Shown: positions 1 to 10,894, counted from the stretch's first letter. The stretch: DNA of 64,000 bases from Neopestalotiopsis rosae (GCA_023078685.1 JALGAS010000009.1:2356001-2420000); one strand, 5' to 3'. Translations and numbers: made by a program. Notes: generated by a model not told the origin, from the sequence alone.

Positions 1-116
1 TCGTGTAAGTGATGCTCTAGTGCCCCTCCGGAATATCGGATTGGCCGGAAGCCGGGAACCTGTTGTCCCCTTTCACATCTTCAACCTTAACTGCACTTTT
101 CAGACGTTCTGCAAAG

Positions 117-1828
117 ATGGTAGCTCAACCTTCTCTTGGACCCGCCAGAAAGGCTTGCACTCGCTGCCGACTCCACAAACGGAAATGTGACAATAGACGA
201 CCTTCATGTTCCCTCTGCACCCGGTGAGTTCCACATGTACACTCGCCCTTCAAGTTTTGCACCCAGTCTCCAATCAAGCCACTCTGTGAATCATGGGACG
301 GAAACTCAAGTTGCCTCCAGTCTGAGTCAGCCCTGTAACTACGAAGACTCTACGACATCTACTTATCCCCAGGGGGCTCGAACAGAGGAACCGCTGGCAT
401 ATCGTCCTGTTCAAGAAGTACCCACAATATCAGACATCAAAGCAAGCATCACTGCACGACTCACCAGCACAGATCCCATTAAGGTCATCGCTCTTTACAG
501 TACGGCCATTCATTCCTGGTTTGGAATCTTCTCCGAGTCCATGCTGTCTAGTCAGCATCCATCATCATGGGACGCAGCATCGATTGATTTTGTTCTTCTA
601 TGCTTCGGAATCTTTCTTTTAACCTCTGCACCAGAGGAAGCACAAGGGAGTTACAACCTTCATGCGGAACACCGGTCTATGTACCTTCTGAGCAAGTCAT
701 GGATATCATTGTTGGAAAGTGCTGGACTAAACTCCGTGAACTTCGTGAAAGCGCGGTTGCTCATTAATCTATCCGAGGTCGCCCATGGCTTTGCTGTTGA
801 GGCATATTTCTCAATCGCAAATGTCGTTAGAGCTGCGGACGCTCTTTCAGTATTCCAGCAACAACCGATGCCTCAGTCAGTGTCCGAGACAGACATGGAG
901 GAGTACATGCTTATGTGGTGCGGGATCGCAATACTGGACAGGTCTGCATTCTAACCCTTGACGATCTAAGCCATTCTCGGATTTTTCTACCCATAATCTG
1001 ACTTCTGCGGCTAGATTCATTGCAATAGAAAATGGCCAATGGTCTCCAGTAACACGAGGTCGACAAATCCCTCCCAACGTCAAGAATTGCAATCGCTTCG
1101 ACGTACTGAAGCACCCCTCAGCTGCGCTTCCACGAGCATTTGAGGCCTCACTCCTTCTGGACAATATGCACACCAATCTTCACCAACCGACTCCACACAT
1201 GGCTTTCAATTTTGAGGAGGTAGCAGCGATTGTCAGGGCTGTAACATCCTTTGAGTCTGTCATCAAGCAATCGGTTCCAGAGAATGAAGAGCTCTTCTCT
1301 ACTTCCCTTGTCCTCTCAAGCACGTGAGTCAATATCAACCTCTACTGGCCATTTGTAGTTCTAATGGATGGTAGCGCACTCCTCCTGGCGTACGAGAATG
1401 GTACAAAATCAATTGACCCAGATGAATCATTTACCTGCACCTGGGCAGCCACTTCACTCTTGCATGCGAAAGTTGACGATATTTCTGACATGGTTGCTTT
1501 ATTGGATCGAAACGATCTAGCCACTAAGGCACTGCCACTTCCGCCTTTCGTCACTTTTGTCGTATACAGGGCTGCGATAATAACTACGGGAAGATTACAG
1601 AGTGGCTTTGAACCGGAAGCCAATTTGCAGAGATTGAAAATATTGCGAAGGGCCTTACGGTCAATTGCGCCGAGATGGCTAGCTGGAGGTGAGAAGCTGT
1701 ACCGGGCCCATTGCATTAGATCATGCTTACATGTTACAGAACGCTACACGAAACTGCTCGACGAAGACACAAGTCCTCGGATATTAAAGGCACTTAGTAC
1801 CAATCCGAGCACTGGGCCTGTACAATAA
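117..1828 (+). CDS. Zn2Cys6 (fungal binuclear cluster) transcription factor
   Basis: Likely nuclear DNA-binding regulator; target genes unknown. I assemble it as exons 117-223, 321-941, 1015-1323 and 1375-1828 (496 aa). An optional in-frame 51-bp intron at 1689-1739 would give 479 aa. Exon 1 encodes the first five zinc-cluster cysteines in CTRCRLHKRKC and SCSLC. The 97-bp first intron, ending TTGCCTCCAG at 320, supplies the sixth cysteine in LSQPCNYED and gives the canonical C-x2-C-x6-C-x6-C-x2-C-x6-C spacing, which fixes the splice. The start at 117 is the ATG that places the cluster near the N-terminus, as is usual in the family. The rest resembles a fungal regulator middle region, with LDRFIAI across the exon 2/3 junction. 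The third intron (1324-1374) has GTGAGT, a CTAAT branch and GTAG. All junctions keep frame, so the gene appears intact. The downstream NmrA-like gene is convergent and dead, so no target is implied. Confidence 0.85.
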
Positions 1829-2027
1829 ATGTCATTGGAAGTTCTTCTTTCTATGGGACTAAGTATACTTCCAATCTCATTTCACTAGTTGAGTGGACCT
1901 ATGCCTACGCTGCTCAAAACTGCAAGTCCTGTCCTTAACTCATCCCCACCCCATTGTCCCAGCAACAAGTTTTCTTCAAAGTCTCGTTACTCAGCGCTTC
2001 CACGCCAAGCAGTTCTCTATCCGCCAC

Positions 2028-2955
2028 TCATATGCAGCCCCAAACCGTCGACTCCAAAATGTTGATGAAAACCGGCTGGCTGAAGTCCCCATCACGGACT
2101 GACGCAAGCGCCCCCATCATCATCTCACCCTTGTCTGTCAAGGTCGTCTTCCATATAATCTCCGGCTTCAGCTTATTCGCAATAGCCAGGAGCTTTTTTG
2201 TGCGAGTATCACTCGCCGAGATACGCAGCATGCGGTTGTTGGTTTCCTTCGGGTCTTTCCGGATCTGGGCGATGGCTTTACCGACACATACCATGGAGTT
2301 GGTGCTAAAGTGCGAGTCACCTCCGTCATAGACCACGGCTTCGTGCTTGTCGAAATTGATAATGCATCTTCCCACTCTGCGATATCCTTCTCCCCTTTTC
2401 TCTTTGAGGAGTCCGTCAATCGGACTAGGTGCACTAATCGCGCAGATCATAAATGCCTATGGCGCCGAAGAGCATGTCGGTGAAAAGCACCCGTGGGGAG
2501 CACTGTTCATGACAAGCCGGTTGACTTTGACATCTCGGTGGCATATTTTTGGATCTTGCCCACAGTGTTGTAGAATGGGTAATCGTGGAGCTTCGGATTG
2601 GTGGTCTCGGCGCCGTAATTAGCGGGGATGAAGCACTTTACACTCGCTGAGATAGCAGTGTGGATGATGATGCTTTGCCCTTCTAGTGCCTCCATGCCGA
2701 CGGCGGAGACGACCGAGTCTTGACCATGAAGCACGGAGGTCAATGATTCGACGGAGCTGTCGTCAATGGAGACAAATTTGACGGCGGATGTCGAAAGTGG
2801 TTGATTTAGTGCCGTGAAATTTGGTGGCCAAAAGTGCTTTGAGGACATGTGGACCTAGGTTGCCGGATGTCTATCTGACAGTCAATGATGAGTGCAATGG
2901 ATTTCTCGAAATTTCGCACCCCAGCAATTGCGCCAAATTTGATCTTGAACATCAT
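2028..2955 (-). pseudogene. NmrA-like / isoflavone-reductase-like NAD(P)-binding protein, degenerate
   Basis: Remnant of an NAD(P)-binding reductase-like protein. Exon 1 starts at ATG 2955 (MMFKIKFGAIAG) and joins over a GTGCGA intron to TSGNLGPHVLKALL, forming a Rossmann GxxGxxG motif. Further coding segments follow, including VKCFIPANYGAE and YPFYNTVGKIQKYATEM, which are typical of the family. It is broken by a frameshift near 2810, a TGA where the family usually has Trp (2507-2509), a second frameshift near 2480 and a TAG near 2440. The C-terminal third (2028-2450) stays open and ends near the expected family length. An intact but distinct NAD(P)-binding gene begins 0.6 kb further on. The family call rests on motifs seen by eye; the breaks are directly visible. 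Confidence 0.8.
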
Positions 2956-3530
2956 GAAGTATGGCGAGAATTTTTTAAAGAACCAAAGCTATTAATATGA
3001 TATTGGAAGACTGAAGGATTATAACTGATGTCCAAGCATGTCGTGAAGGCTAAAGGCTCGTCTTCATATCTTCAGCCGACTACATGGCCTCGTTCGCAAT
3101 GGGTTCAATTTTACCTCCGACGAGACGTCCTAGGTTAGTAAGAATCTTCAATGTACATGCAACGAATCTGCTTCTTGTGCAACTCAATCAATATGATTTA
3201 GCGCGGAACGAAACCCTGTCGCCATTCCCGCTTCTCTTCCGCATCACTCTGTCTAACTTCCGCACCACTCTGTCTAACTTCCGCACCACTCCCGCACAGG
3301 TTTCGGGCCTGTCCTCTCCGCATACACGCAGCGACAATCATCCCCATACAGCTCCAATCGTATAGCTAAACTCTTTTTTATTTATTTTTTTATGCTCACC
3401 TCTATTTAATCTCTCACTAGCCGGAGCGAACTCTATTACAACTTCTGGTCTTTAAATATTTATTCTTCAGGCTCACTCTAACTCAATCGTTGGCCCCTGT
3501 TAACGCAGTGCCGAAGCTGTATTCAAAATC
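2956..3530. other. Intergenic; short 21-bp direct repeat
   Basis: No gene is supported here. Two adjacent perfect copies of a 21-bp unit (CACTCTGTCTAACTTCCGCAC) lie at 3245-3286, followed by a partial third copy. The stretch at 3365-3480 is T-rich and may contain the promoter of the gene starting at 3531. Confidence 0.4.
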
Positions 3531-4315
3531 ATGCCAGAACACATATTGCTATTTGGGGCGACAGGTACGAACATTCCAACAAAGACTGCTCCTTCCTCGA
3601 AATATAACTCTAATATGTCGCAGGTGGTATTGGCTTGCTATTCTGCGAAGAAGCACTCTCTCAAGGCCACAGCCTAACACTACTCGTGCGCAACGCTGGA
3701 AAGCTACCTACCAACATGCGCATCAACACCAGAGTCAATATTACCGAAGGCCAACTGAATGACGAGAATGCTCTCCGAAAAGTCGCCTCATCTGGCGCCA
3801 GCATCTTCATCTCATTCGCTGGGCCGGTAGCAGGCTCGAAAGGCACAGTATGTGTGCAAGCAGCTTGGTTCAAGTGTATCATGCCCCCGAAATATCACTG
3901 ACAAAACCCGAAGGCAGTCACCGATTGCATGAAACTTCTCTTTCCACTCCTTATCGCCAACAATTTCAAGCGTGCTCTGGTCCTGGGTACACCTTCATAC
4001 CCTGCACCAGAAGACAAAGGTGGATTCAAGTGGAGAGCGACCATAGTTTTCGTCAAGATCATTGGAGGTTCAGCATATGATGAGTTCCATGGCCTCGGGA
4101 AACTAGTATCTTCGTACAAACCAAGAGAGCTGAAGTGGACGCTGTTTCGCGTGCCATTTTTAGGAAATGGAGAGGCGGCGCCTGTTGTCGCGACGTATAC
4201 GGGGTCTGGGAAGGATGGGTTGTTCCTTTCTAGGAAGAGTATTGTGGCTTGGACGTTACAGGAAATGGGACAGGATTCGGAATGGATTGGTAAGTCTCCT
4301 ATGTTATGTAATTAA
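3531..4315 (+). CDS. NAD(P)-binding (NmrA/SDR-type) protein
   Basis: Predicted NAD(P)-binding Rossmann-fold protein of 219 aa, probably cytosolic; substrate unknown. Exons are 3531-3564, 3624-3847 and 3914-4315. The N-terminus HILLFGATGGIG is a classical dinucleotide-binding GxxGxxG, and its codons are completed exactly across intron 1 (GTACGA to TCGCAG). Intron 2 (3848-3913) runs from GTATGT to CGAAG with a CACTGAC branch and restores the phase (KGTAVTDCMKLL). I stop at 4315 without using the GTAAGT at 4290, because the uninterrupted end EWIGKSPMLCN looks like the usual short tail of this family. No Tyr-x3-Lys SDR catalytic motif is evident, so it may be an atypical extended SDR or an NmrA-type sensor. 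It is intact, in contrast to the neighbouring NmrA pseudogene. Confidence 0.8.
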
Positions 4316-5069
4316 GGCTTGAATTTTAGAGTATCTGGGTTTCTTATCTGCGAAAACGATTAAGTCGCCAACGTGGGCACATCTGTAGGTCGAAACGATT
4401 GTACTATATGTGGTCAATATCTAGCCCTGAATCGTATAATTTATGCTTGCAGTACGCACAGATGTCTCAATGGTGAAATCGTGAAGAACGTAACCGTACC
4501 TCCGCTCCGAGCTGGTTTGCATGATGCAGGCCGGCAAAAAGCGCCGAAAACGGGCCAAAGAGTTAGATGTTGAAAGTATAGTAGAAATAGCCGGTATATA
4601 TTACCAATTCCGAAACCGTAGCCACGTGGAACAATAGTCAGATATTCTGCTAAATAAGGAACCTGGTTCCGTCGCTGTGTATGCAAGATGTAAGTAATTA
4701 GTACCTGGATCTAGATAGCTTTGCGATGTTATTTGAAATTACGCTCGGTTATACGTATCCGATCGCCTTGATCTCAATAGCTCTACTGCAAGAGTCTCTG
4801 AGGCTATCCATGCGACCACTTGGTTGCATTTTTCAGCAGCACTCCTCGCAACGGCTTCATCACGCGGGACTGAACTCATGTAATCAAACACAGACCAGGC
4901 ACTCGTATCTGAAGTTGGTCCAACTTCTGAAGCTGAATCTGCAGCTTTCTGGTGCGAATTACACCAACTAAAAACACGCTAGACCTGATATATCCGGGTT
5001 TGACCCGTCAGGAGCCAGTATTCCGCCTCTTAATATGAACTCTGCCTGTACTTCAACATTAAGGCTCCA
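4316..5069. other. Intergenic
   Basis: I see no supported gene. Open frames here are short, with no recognisable domain, start context or splice pattern. Confidence 0.4.
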
Positions 5070-5716
5070 TCACTCAATGTCAACTGTTGATTGCTGTTCT
5101 GTCTGTCGCATTTTCATCTTGACTGCTTTCGCCAAACGCTGCAACACACCTTCAACCATTACTGCAAAGACCGAGTTGATTTTGCGAAAAAGAAAACATG
5201 TTTGGAGGGAATATAGGGTCGTGCCAATCTCCAACTGGTAAGTACCATCACTTAACGGTGTCACCTGGGTCACTGTATACAAATCTGTACCGATGCCTGG
5301 AATGGTCAGGTAGCAATCCAGGGCGCTTCCAGTGCCGCTCCTGCACTGCAAGGGCGCGACAGTATCGGTTGCCACGGAGTAAATATCGGCAGTGAAGGCA
5401 GCTGGATCTTCCAGGGCCGCCGGCCGAGAAGTACTGACAGCAAATGTTCTTGTCTCCAGTAGCGGAATCAAGCAGGAGCTGGTTAGTAGTATGATCAACT
5501 TTGAAAGTGGAATTGGAAGAGGTAAGTGCTCCAAAGATGGCGGCAGCGCCATTAGCACTTGTTTGTGGCTGCAGCTTGAGGCCATCCGCTGTAGTGCCAC
5601 TGGCCGATCCAAAGACAATGAAAGTCGGCACAGCGCTGGTAGAGGTTGTGTTGTTGCTAGTGCTGGTGGTGGTGCTGGTGCTGGTATGGCTGGATGAAGC
5701 AGTGGGGAGGAAGTAA
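5070..5716 (-). pseudogene. Secreted/surface protein fragment with Ser/Thr-rich leader
   Basis: Coding-like sequence in two successive frames. From about 5710 down to 5450 it reads a Ser/Thr-rich stretch, then FIVFGSASGTTADGLKLQ and TFKVDHTTNQLLLDSATGD. After a one-base shift near 5445 it continues as FAVSTSRPAALEDPAAFTAD and IPGIGTDLYTVTQVTPL. Such a Ser/Thr stalk next to a beta-rich domain is common in fungal secreted or wall proteins. There is no signal peptide or clear start, and the end after 5200 degenerates. I do not recognise the family. It lies downstream of, and in the same orientation as, another Ser/Thr-rich fragment; the two may be pieces of related genes. Confidence 0.5.
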
Positions 5717-5736
5717 CATGGATCTTTGGGAATGAC

Positions 5737-6250
5737 CTATCTTTTGCCTAACCGCTTTTTCCTTCTCATCCGCAGCAATACGAATATCCCACTCACGGCC
5801 AAGGGCACGCCAGCTGTATAGAGCAAGGTGAAGTGTTAGTTACTGGTGTACATTGATCATGGGTTGCTGGGGACAGTGCCTCTCTAATGCCATACCTGAG
5901 CTTCCAGCCGCTGCAATCACTGCTGTTCCAGAGCCCGAAACACCACTGGTCGTTGCAACCACGGAACTTGATGGTGATGGGCTCGTGATACCACTTGACG
6001 ATAAAGTTGACAGGCATTTTCAAGGCCAGATGACTGCGCTGCTGGCTGGTTGGTGACGGTTACCGTTGGCGTTGGCGGACGTACAGTGAATAGCGTCACC
6101 GTGGGAGTCGGCAGCCGGACGCTGGTGGAAGATGTAGTTGTCGGAGTCGGGGTTCTCTCCAAAGTCAGTGTTGTCAGCGGTGTTGGTGGACGGGTGGTCG
6201 ATGTAGACGTTGTGATCGGCGTGGGAGTTCGGGTACTGGTGAAAACGCCT
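5737..6250 (-). pseudogene. Thr/Pro-rich single-pass membrane protein, 3' part
   Basis: C-terminal part of a surface protein: a Thr/Pro-rich stalk with repeats such as RPPTPTVT, RLPTPTVT and RTPTPTT, then a Ser-rich segment (SSSGITSPSPSSSVVATTSG), a membrane segment and a basic tail ending MRRKKRLGKR. The tail depends on an intron at 5814-5895 (GTATGG, an AGTAACTAACA branch, TATACAG) that joins GTAVIAAAGSS to AGVPLAVSGIFVLL. A frame change between stalk and Ser-rich segment (near 6015) needs an unseen intron or is a disabling shift. The ectodomain expected upstream is missing. The architecture resembles fungal wall-stress sensors or GPI-like surface proteins, but there is no diagnostic domain. 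Confidence 0.5.
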
Positions 6251-6392
6251 GCGATGCGAGAAAATAGTCAGTCACATCTCCGTCGAACCGGCTGGGCCGC
6301 ATCTTCATGTCTTGTTTAATGGGTACCTGTTTGCGACGTGGCGATTATACTAGCTGTGAGACTGCTCCAGTCTTCTTCCCGGTCTCTGGCCA

Positions 6393-6708
6393 TTAAGCCA
6401 GCATCTTCTCGAAGTCGTTCACGAATGTCCATAATCTACCCGTGTACTGTACGTTTTGCCAGTTATGTCCCAAAACGCACGCGCTCCACCCATCTGGCAG
6501 GATCTTCTTGGAATTCAGGTCGGCCATACTTGCGCGCTGAAGGCTCTAGTATACATTTGTCGTATGGGTATTTGGTATGGTACGCGGCATCATGCTGTAA
6601 TGGATAGCCTTGCAGGTGCGACTGAGATTGGCTTGGTCGGGGGGCAATAATAAAGCAACAATCTCCCGAAACAAGTTCGGGAGGGATGGTCTGCAAAGAA
6701 GGAGACAT
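6393..6708 (-). pseudogene. F-box-like protein remnant
   Basis: Starts at ATG 6708 with MSPSLQTIPPEL. After a one-base frameshift it continues as FREIVALLLPPDQANLSR and TCKAIHYSMMPR, the helix pattern of an F-box (substrate-adaptor motif of SCF ubiquitin ligases). The same frame then has a TAG near 6546 and continues as coherent sequence (SKKILPDGWSACVLGHNW, RLWTFVNDFEKMLA) to a stop at 6393-6395. Only a short N-terminal piece of the parent protein remains. It is broken by one frameshift and one stop. Confidence 0.55.
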
Positions 6709-7747
6709 GTCTGGTATGATATTGGCAGCAAATTGAAGCAGAAAAAAACTTGAAGATGGAAAGAACGATAGATTCATATTCCCAACTCGACTGGTAACCA
6801 GAACTCTTAAGTAAATGGTTTCCGACATAAACTCTTCTCGCAATCCAACGGCACATGATCCGTGCGCCGCGGCTGCCTGATGGTGTTGTGCTGCAGTCCA
6901 TACATAGTTCAGCGTAATTCACGGCCTAGATTAGCGATTCCGCCGTAATAGCGGGACGCTAGTAGGCGCATCTTCAGGCGGGTTCTTTTAACAGCACCAC
7001 GAAAGAAGACGCATCTTGGAAATATGAGTGCATTAAATCACGCAGATATAGCATCTTCAGGCACAGCCTGCCGGATGATGAGGCGAGGAGTCATAATCTC
7101 GTAACGATCTGGTGGGAAACGTTCCATCGTAATTGCCAATAGTCGTGGTGTCGTTGGCTAGCGAGTCGTCTAGGGAGGATGATTACTCGTGCTGATGGCT
7201 AATATGAGCTGAGCCCTTGCACGTTTGCAGGTTTTGTTTCTTTGAATGCCATATGGGTCAGAAGCTCATATTCGATGTGTCGTTATGCCGCTCTCGGGTG
7301 GGGGACTTGCCCGTGAGTAAAAGCTTCATGGCTTTGATCCATCGAGATGAAATTTGCACCCACTGTATCTGAGGTAAACAGCCTACAAGGATCATTAGGC
7401 AACAGTGAAGTCACGTGTCCGTAGCATTACTTGGGCCCTTGTCAGCGATCCTGCATAGAAGGCGAAGAGGAATTAGCGGGCATAAAGTGCAACACATATC
7501 ATGCAGAACAACATTGGTCATCCCCAACGAGCATTCAAAACGTGGTTGTGCGGCACGTAATAATCGGCCGCCACGTTTTCAAATACTAATGACTCCCCCA
7601 CTTCACTCATTTGCTTCGGCGCTGTCGTTGAAATCTATCTGAATTGTGAATATATTAGCCGCAAAGAACTTCATTCTCTTTTGTACAGTTGAAAGAACGT
7701 CTTGATCCGTACCATATACCAGCTATACAACAGACAGCATCGCACCA
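6709..7747. other. Intergenic, probable promoter of the hydrolase gene
   Basis: About 1 kb with no supported coding sequence. The final 100 bases before the ATG at 7748 are a plausible 5' leader with pyrimidine patches. Confidence 0.4.
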
Positions 7748-8590
7748 ATGGATACAATTACGAGCAACAAAATCGATGGTGAATTGTTCTTCATATCATC
7801 AAACATAGACAAACCGGTTACGATTGTATTACTGCATGGCGCCCTTAGCAATCATCTCGAATGGGAAGCGGTTGCTCCACACCTGGCGAACTACCATCTC
7901 CTGATACCTGATTTGCCCCTACACTCCCTTTCTCGGGATATTGGCCCCTTCTCCATATCGTTTGCTGCAGACAAGACTGCATCGCTCATCAAGAAGCATG
8001 CACATGAGGGAAGAGCCCATCTAGTTGGGTTGTCCCTAGGGGGTTACGTGGCTATGGAAGTTATTCGGCGTCACCCAGGACTGACGGCTAGCGCGTTCGT
8101 GTCTGGGGCAGCCCCCGTCAGCGGCGTCCGACTAAGACAACTAGACTGGGCGATCATGGCATACTATTCCCAATTGGCACTCATACACTCGCCTTACAAC
8201 GTCTTCCTGATATTCAGTCGGTGGTGGCTCGGCCTCCAAATGAGCAATCATCTTATGGCGGCTCTGAGACCAAACTACACATGGGAACTATTCGAGGCGG
8301 TAGTACGCGGGCTCAAGGAATGGCAAGACAATGCCGTCGTGGAAACTGGCCGGAGTGACGTAAGGATCCTAGCGGTTTCAGGCGGCAAACAGGATGACAC
8401 TGAGGCTATAAAGAGACTCGGTCTCATGTTGAAATGCTTAGGTCACGGCGATGGCAGTCTTTCGCGCGCAGTAGTGGTTAAAGCTGCTGTGCATGCTTGG
8501 AACATGCAACTACCTCAGCTCTTTGCGAAAGGCATCATATCCTGGGTAATGCAGTCATCACTCCCACCAGAATTCGAGATGCTGGATTAG
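7748..8590 (+). CDS. Alpha/beta hydrolase
   Basis: Intact intronless gene for a 280-aa alpha/beta-hydrolase-fold enzyme (esterase/lipase-like; substrate unknown), probably cytosolic because there is no signal peptide. An oxyanion-hole HGA follows a hydrophobic strand (VTIVLLHGALSNH, residues 24-36). The nucleophile elbow is GLSLGG with Ser96. A C-terminal AVHAWN offers His249 as catalytic base, and SGGKQDD (211-217) contains candidate acidic residues. Length suits a single-domain enzyme. The ATG at 7748 has a purine-rich context (CACCAATGG). The neighbours are decayed fragments, so context says nothing about the substrate. Confidence 0.88.
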   Translation: MDTITSNKIDGELFFISSNIDKPVTIVLLHGALSNHLEWEAVAPHLANYHLLIPDLPLHSLSRDIGPFSISFAADKTASLIKKHAHEGRAHLVGLSLGGYVAMEVIRRHPGLTASAFVSGAAPVSGVRLRQLDWAIMAYYSQLALIHSPYNVFLIFSRWWLGLQMSNHLMAALRPNYTWELFEAVVRGLKEWQDNAVVETGRSDVRILAVSGGKQDDTEAIKRLGLMLKCLGHGDGSLSRAVVVKAAVHAWNMQLPQLFAKGIISWVMQSSLPPEFEMLD

Positions 8591-9204
8591 AAAACTACTC
8601 AAGATAGAAGCTAGCATTCTTGTTCTTGCTGGATATAACATTTTGTGTCCGTGCCGTACCTCTATCAGGGGGCATTGAAATACATTGCGGCGGCTAAGCA
8701 TACAGATGGATATCATGACCTCTATATTGCTTCGATGAATACATTTATTGGCATCGGAAGGTATGGCTCGTCGTCGACGAAAAAAGAGTGACGGAAGGCA
8801 TCGGAATTTTGTGGTTCCACCATGGCGAACGGTCTTTGAATCTGGCAACGGGCGAAGAAGGCCAGGACGGGGGGTTTGTTGCTACGTTCGCGAAGCGTGG
8901 TGTTAAATTGCGGACAAACATCTACAGGAGCTGCTTGTGAAGGCGCCGTAGCGCTGTCAATGTTTGATGGCTACTACAGGCGGAGTGGCGAGGTGGCAAT
9001 ACAGTAAATTGAAATCATCTTTTCAACCCTTTCAGCTATCGTAATAGCTTCTATGTGATGAGTGTCTCGACACGTATCAACACATCGAGAAGATTCTATG
9101 TACTGTGGAAGTTCAGTAGAAAACCCAGCTATTCCATATGGGGAGCGAAAGGTGGGGGTGCAAACCCACCCGCACAAGTAACTATTCCCCCTATGCAAAC
9201 AGCA
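8591..9204. other. Intergenic
   Basis: Nothing supported; short open frames on both strands look random. Confidence 0.4.
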
Positions 9205-9528
9205 TTATTCGACGGCCATATGTGGATCAAGTCTACGCTTTCTCCAAGTTGGGCCGTTGGTTACAATGAAATAGAAACTTGGAATAAATAGGAGAATGAG
9301 AAATGCGTTGATAGTGAAGACCACCCGTAGCCTATGTTATTAACCATGATGTCAGTAACTGCTGTACCAACAGCAACCAAGAGGCATCGAAAAAAATTGT
9401 TCGTCGCTATAGCTGTTGCTGGGGCCTGCGGATATAAATCAACAATCAGGACATTGTTAATATTATACCCGCCTGAGAGGCATAGTCCGATGAGGAACTG
9501 CATTATCAGCGGCCAAGTCAGACTTGCC
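9205..9528 (-). pseudogene. MFS transporter C-terminal remnant (DHA1-type)
   Basis: Encodes the last two or three membrane segments of a major facilitator transporter: FLIGLCLSGGYNINNVLIVD, then LYPQAPATAIATNNFFRCLL and GTAVTDIMVNNIGYG. A single missing base near 9315 shifts into INAFLILLFIPSFYFIVTNG and a basic tail (TWRKRRLDPHMAVE) with a stop at 9205-9207. The NN-RC-L pattern and position resemble the 12-helix DHA1 drug-efflux family. Everything upstream of about 9528 is lost, because the sequence there switches abruptly to a divergent fragment on the other strand. Confidence 0.75.
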
Positions 9529-9529
9529 T

Positions 9530-10275
9530 GTGGATAGTCTCCCTGGTGTCGCTCAAAAGTTAATGGCTTTTGATCGGTTTCTAGAGCTCTATCCAGAGTG
9601 GAACAAGAAGGTCGTTCTGATCCAAGTAACGTCCCCGACGAGCATTGGAGATCTCGCAGAGTCGGAGAACAAGATTGCTAGTAGAGTCAACGAGCTAGTC
9701 ATGAAGATCAATGGCGACTATGGAAGTCTTGGGTTCTCGCCTGTCCAGCATTTCCCCCAGTATCTCAACCCGGACGAGTATTACGCACTTCTTAGGGCTG
9801 CAGATATTGGTCTTATCACGTCCGTTCGTGATGGTATGAATACGACCAGTTTGGAGTACGTAGTGTGCCAGCGCGATACCTACGGTCCATTGATTCTGTC
9901 AGAGTTCAGTGGGACAGTCGGCAGTCTTCGGGACGCCATTCACATTAACCCCTGGGATCTCTCAGACGTGGCTAAACAGATCAATGATGCACTTACCATG
10001 TCGGAAGAGAAGCGCCATGGCCATGCAATCCAATTTGTACCACCATGTTACCACACGTAATGTTCAGGCTTGGAGCACAAAGTTCCTCCACAAGGTTGTG
10101 GAGAGTTTGGCCAGTACAAAAGGCTATCGCGACGCTTGCTGGATCGCGCTGTGATGATGCAACAATACCGCAACGCCAAGCAGCACTTGTTCATGCTTTT
10201 GATTATGACAGACGATCATCCCCATCACCAGGAAGCCCAGTGCGGCTACATCCCCAACGAAGATCCACAGTAGAT
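9530..10275 (+). pseudogene. Trehalose-6-phosphate phosphatase complex protein (tps2-type), 5'-truncated
   Basis: Remnant of a GT20-type trehalose-phosphate synthase-like domain fused to a phosphatase domain. The C-terminal half of the synthase-like domain is open: VVLIQVTSPTS, NELVMKINGDYGSLGF, AADIGLITSVRDGMNTTSLE and PLILSEFSGTVGSLRDA. A frameshift near 10035 moves to NLYHHVTTRNVQAWSTKFL. After further shifts, LLDRAVMMQQYRNAKQHLFM leads into the start of the HAD phosphatase domain. The expected DxDGT motif reads FDYDRR in the best frame, so the second key residue is lost. The VRDGMNTTSLE form is closer to the Tps2/Tsl1 branch than to Tps1. The first half is absent. Confidence 0.8.
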
Positions 10276-10320
10276 AGACTAAGACGTACTGTAGACCTGA
10301 CAACAAATCTAAGATACAGG

Positions 10321-10470
10321 GACATCAAAATTGGCTTCTTGTTTGTCTCTCTTCTTATTGTCTTTGAGCACGGACGATCCATATTCTGCGCCGACCTATA
10401 TATACCCTGATCAGACCCACTTAGTACTACCATCCATGAGTACTTCGGTCAGCCATAATCGGCTCTGGTT
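10321..10470 (+). repeat. Dispersed repeat R2, copy 1
   Basis: About 150 bp that recurs at 35904-36058 and partly at 54840-54925. Shared blocks include TTTGAGCACGGACGATCCAT, CAGACCCACT and GAGTACTTC-GTCAGCCA. A related segment in reverse orientation (GTACGAAGTGGGTCTG, 10527-10555) lies just downstream, as if inverted ends flank about 90 bp. It is noncoding and could be a small non-autonomous transposon or an LTR fragment. Confidence 0.6.
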
Positions 10471-10575
10471 GACAAGCAATTTTCTACTGTCAGTTTGTTT
10501 ACCTTCGACTCGCCGAAGTAATCATTGATGACAGTACGAAGTGGGTCTGCCTGATGTACAGAGTTTGGATGTGGA

Positions 10576-10894
10576 ATGAGTGCAAGTTTTGACGGTGAAT
10601 TCAATTCCCCTCTGTGGTTTGTTTTTCTCTTAACATCCTCGACCGACTCAAAGTAAGCTGATACGTGTGTTCAGTACAATCTGTTTGGAAGTCCTCAAAG
10701 GAAATACTGTAATCTACCATCTGAGCTGCAACCATATCTTTCATGCAGAGTGTCTCGAAGAATGGATTCTCTTAAGGCATGGTTCGTGTCCTGTATGTCG
10801 TCATGGTATTTTGCCGGAGAATCAAGCAATTGTTTCTTGGCCACTGGAGACTGCTACACGAACTGCCAACCAAATTAGAGCGGCTTCTCCCTAG
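10576..10894 (+). CDS. Small RING-H2 finger protein (putative E3 ubiquitin ligase)
   Basis: An 86-aa protein consisting almost only of a RING-H2 zinc finger, so probably an E2-binding ubiquitin-ligase-type protein. Exons are 10576-10616 and 10675-10894. The intron (GTTTGT to TTCAG) splits the first zinc Cys codon, TG|T. Without splicing the finger lacks its first ligand, which supports the model. Ligands are Cys14, Cys17, Cys32, His34, His37, Cys40, Cys52 and Cys55, a complete C3H2C3 set (CTIC, CNHIFHAEC, CPVC). There is no membrane segment or other domain. It could be a free-standing small RING protein or a remnant of a larger one; the frame and ligands are intact. A dispersed repeat lies about 100 bp upstream of the start. 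Confidence 0.75.

Noticed and set aside
6050..6319. Val/Gly-rich plus-strand frame
   Set aside because: It is the antisense of the Thr/Pro-rich stalk on the minus strand, whose spliced membrane segment makes that strand the coding one.
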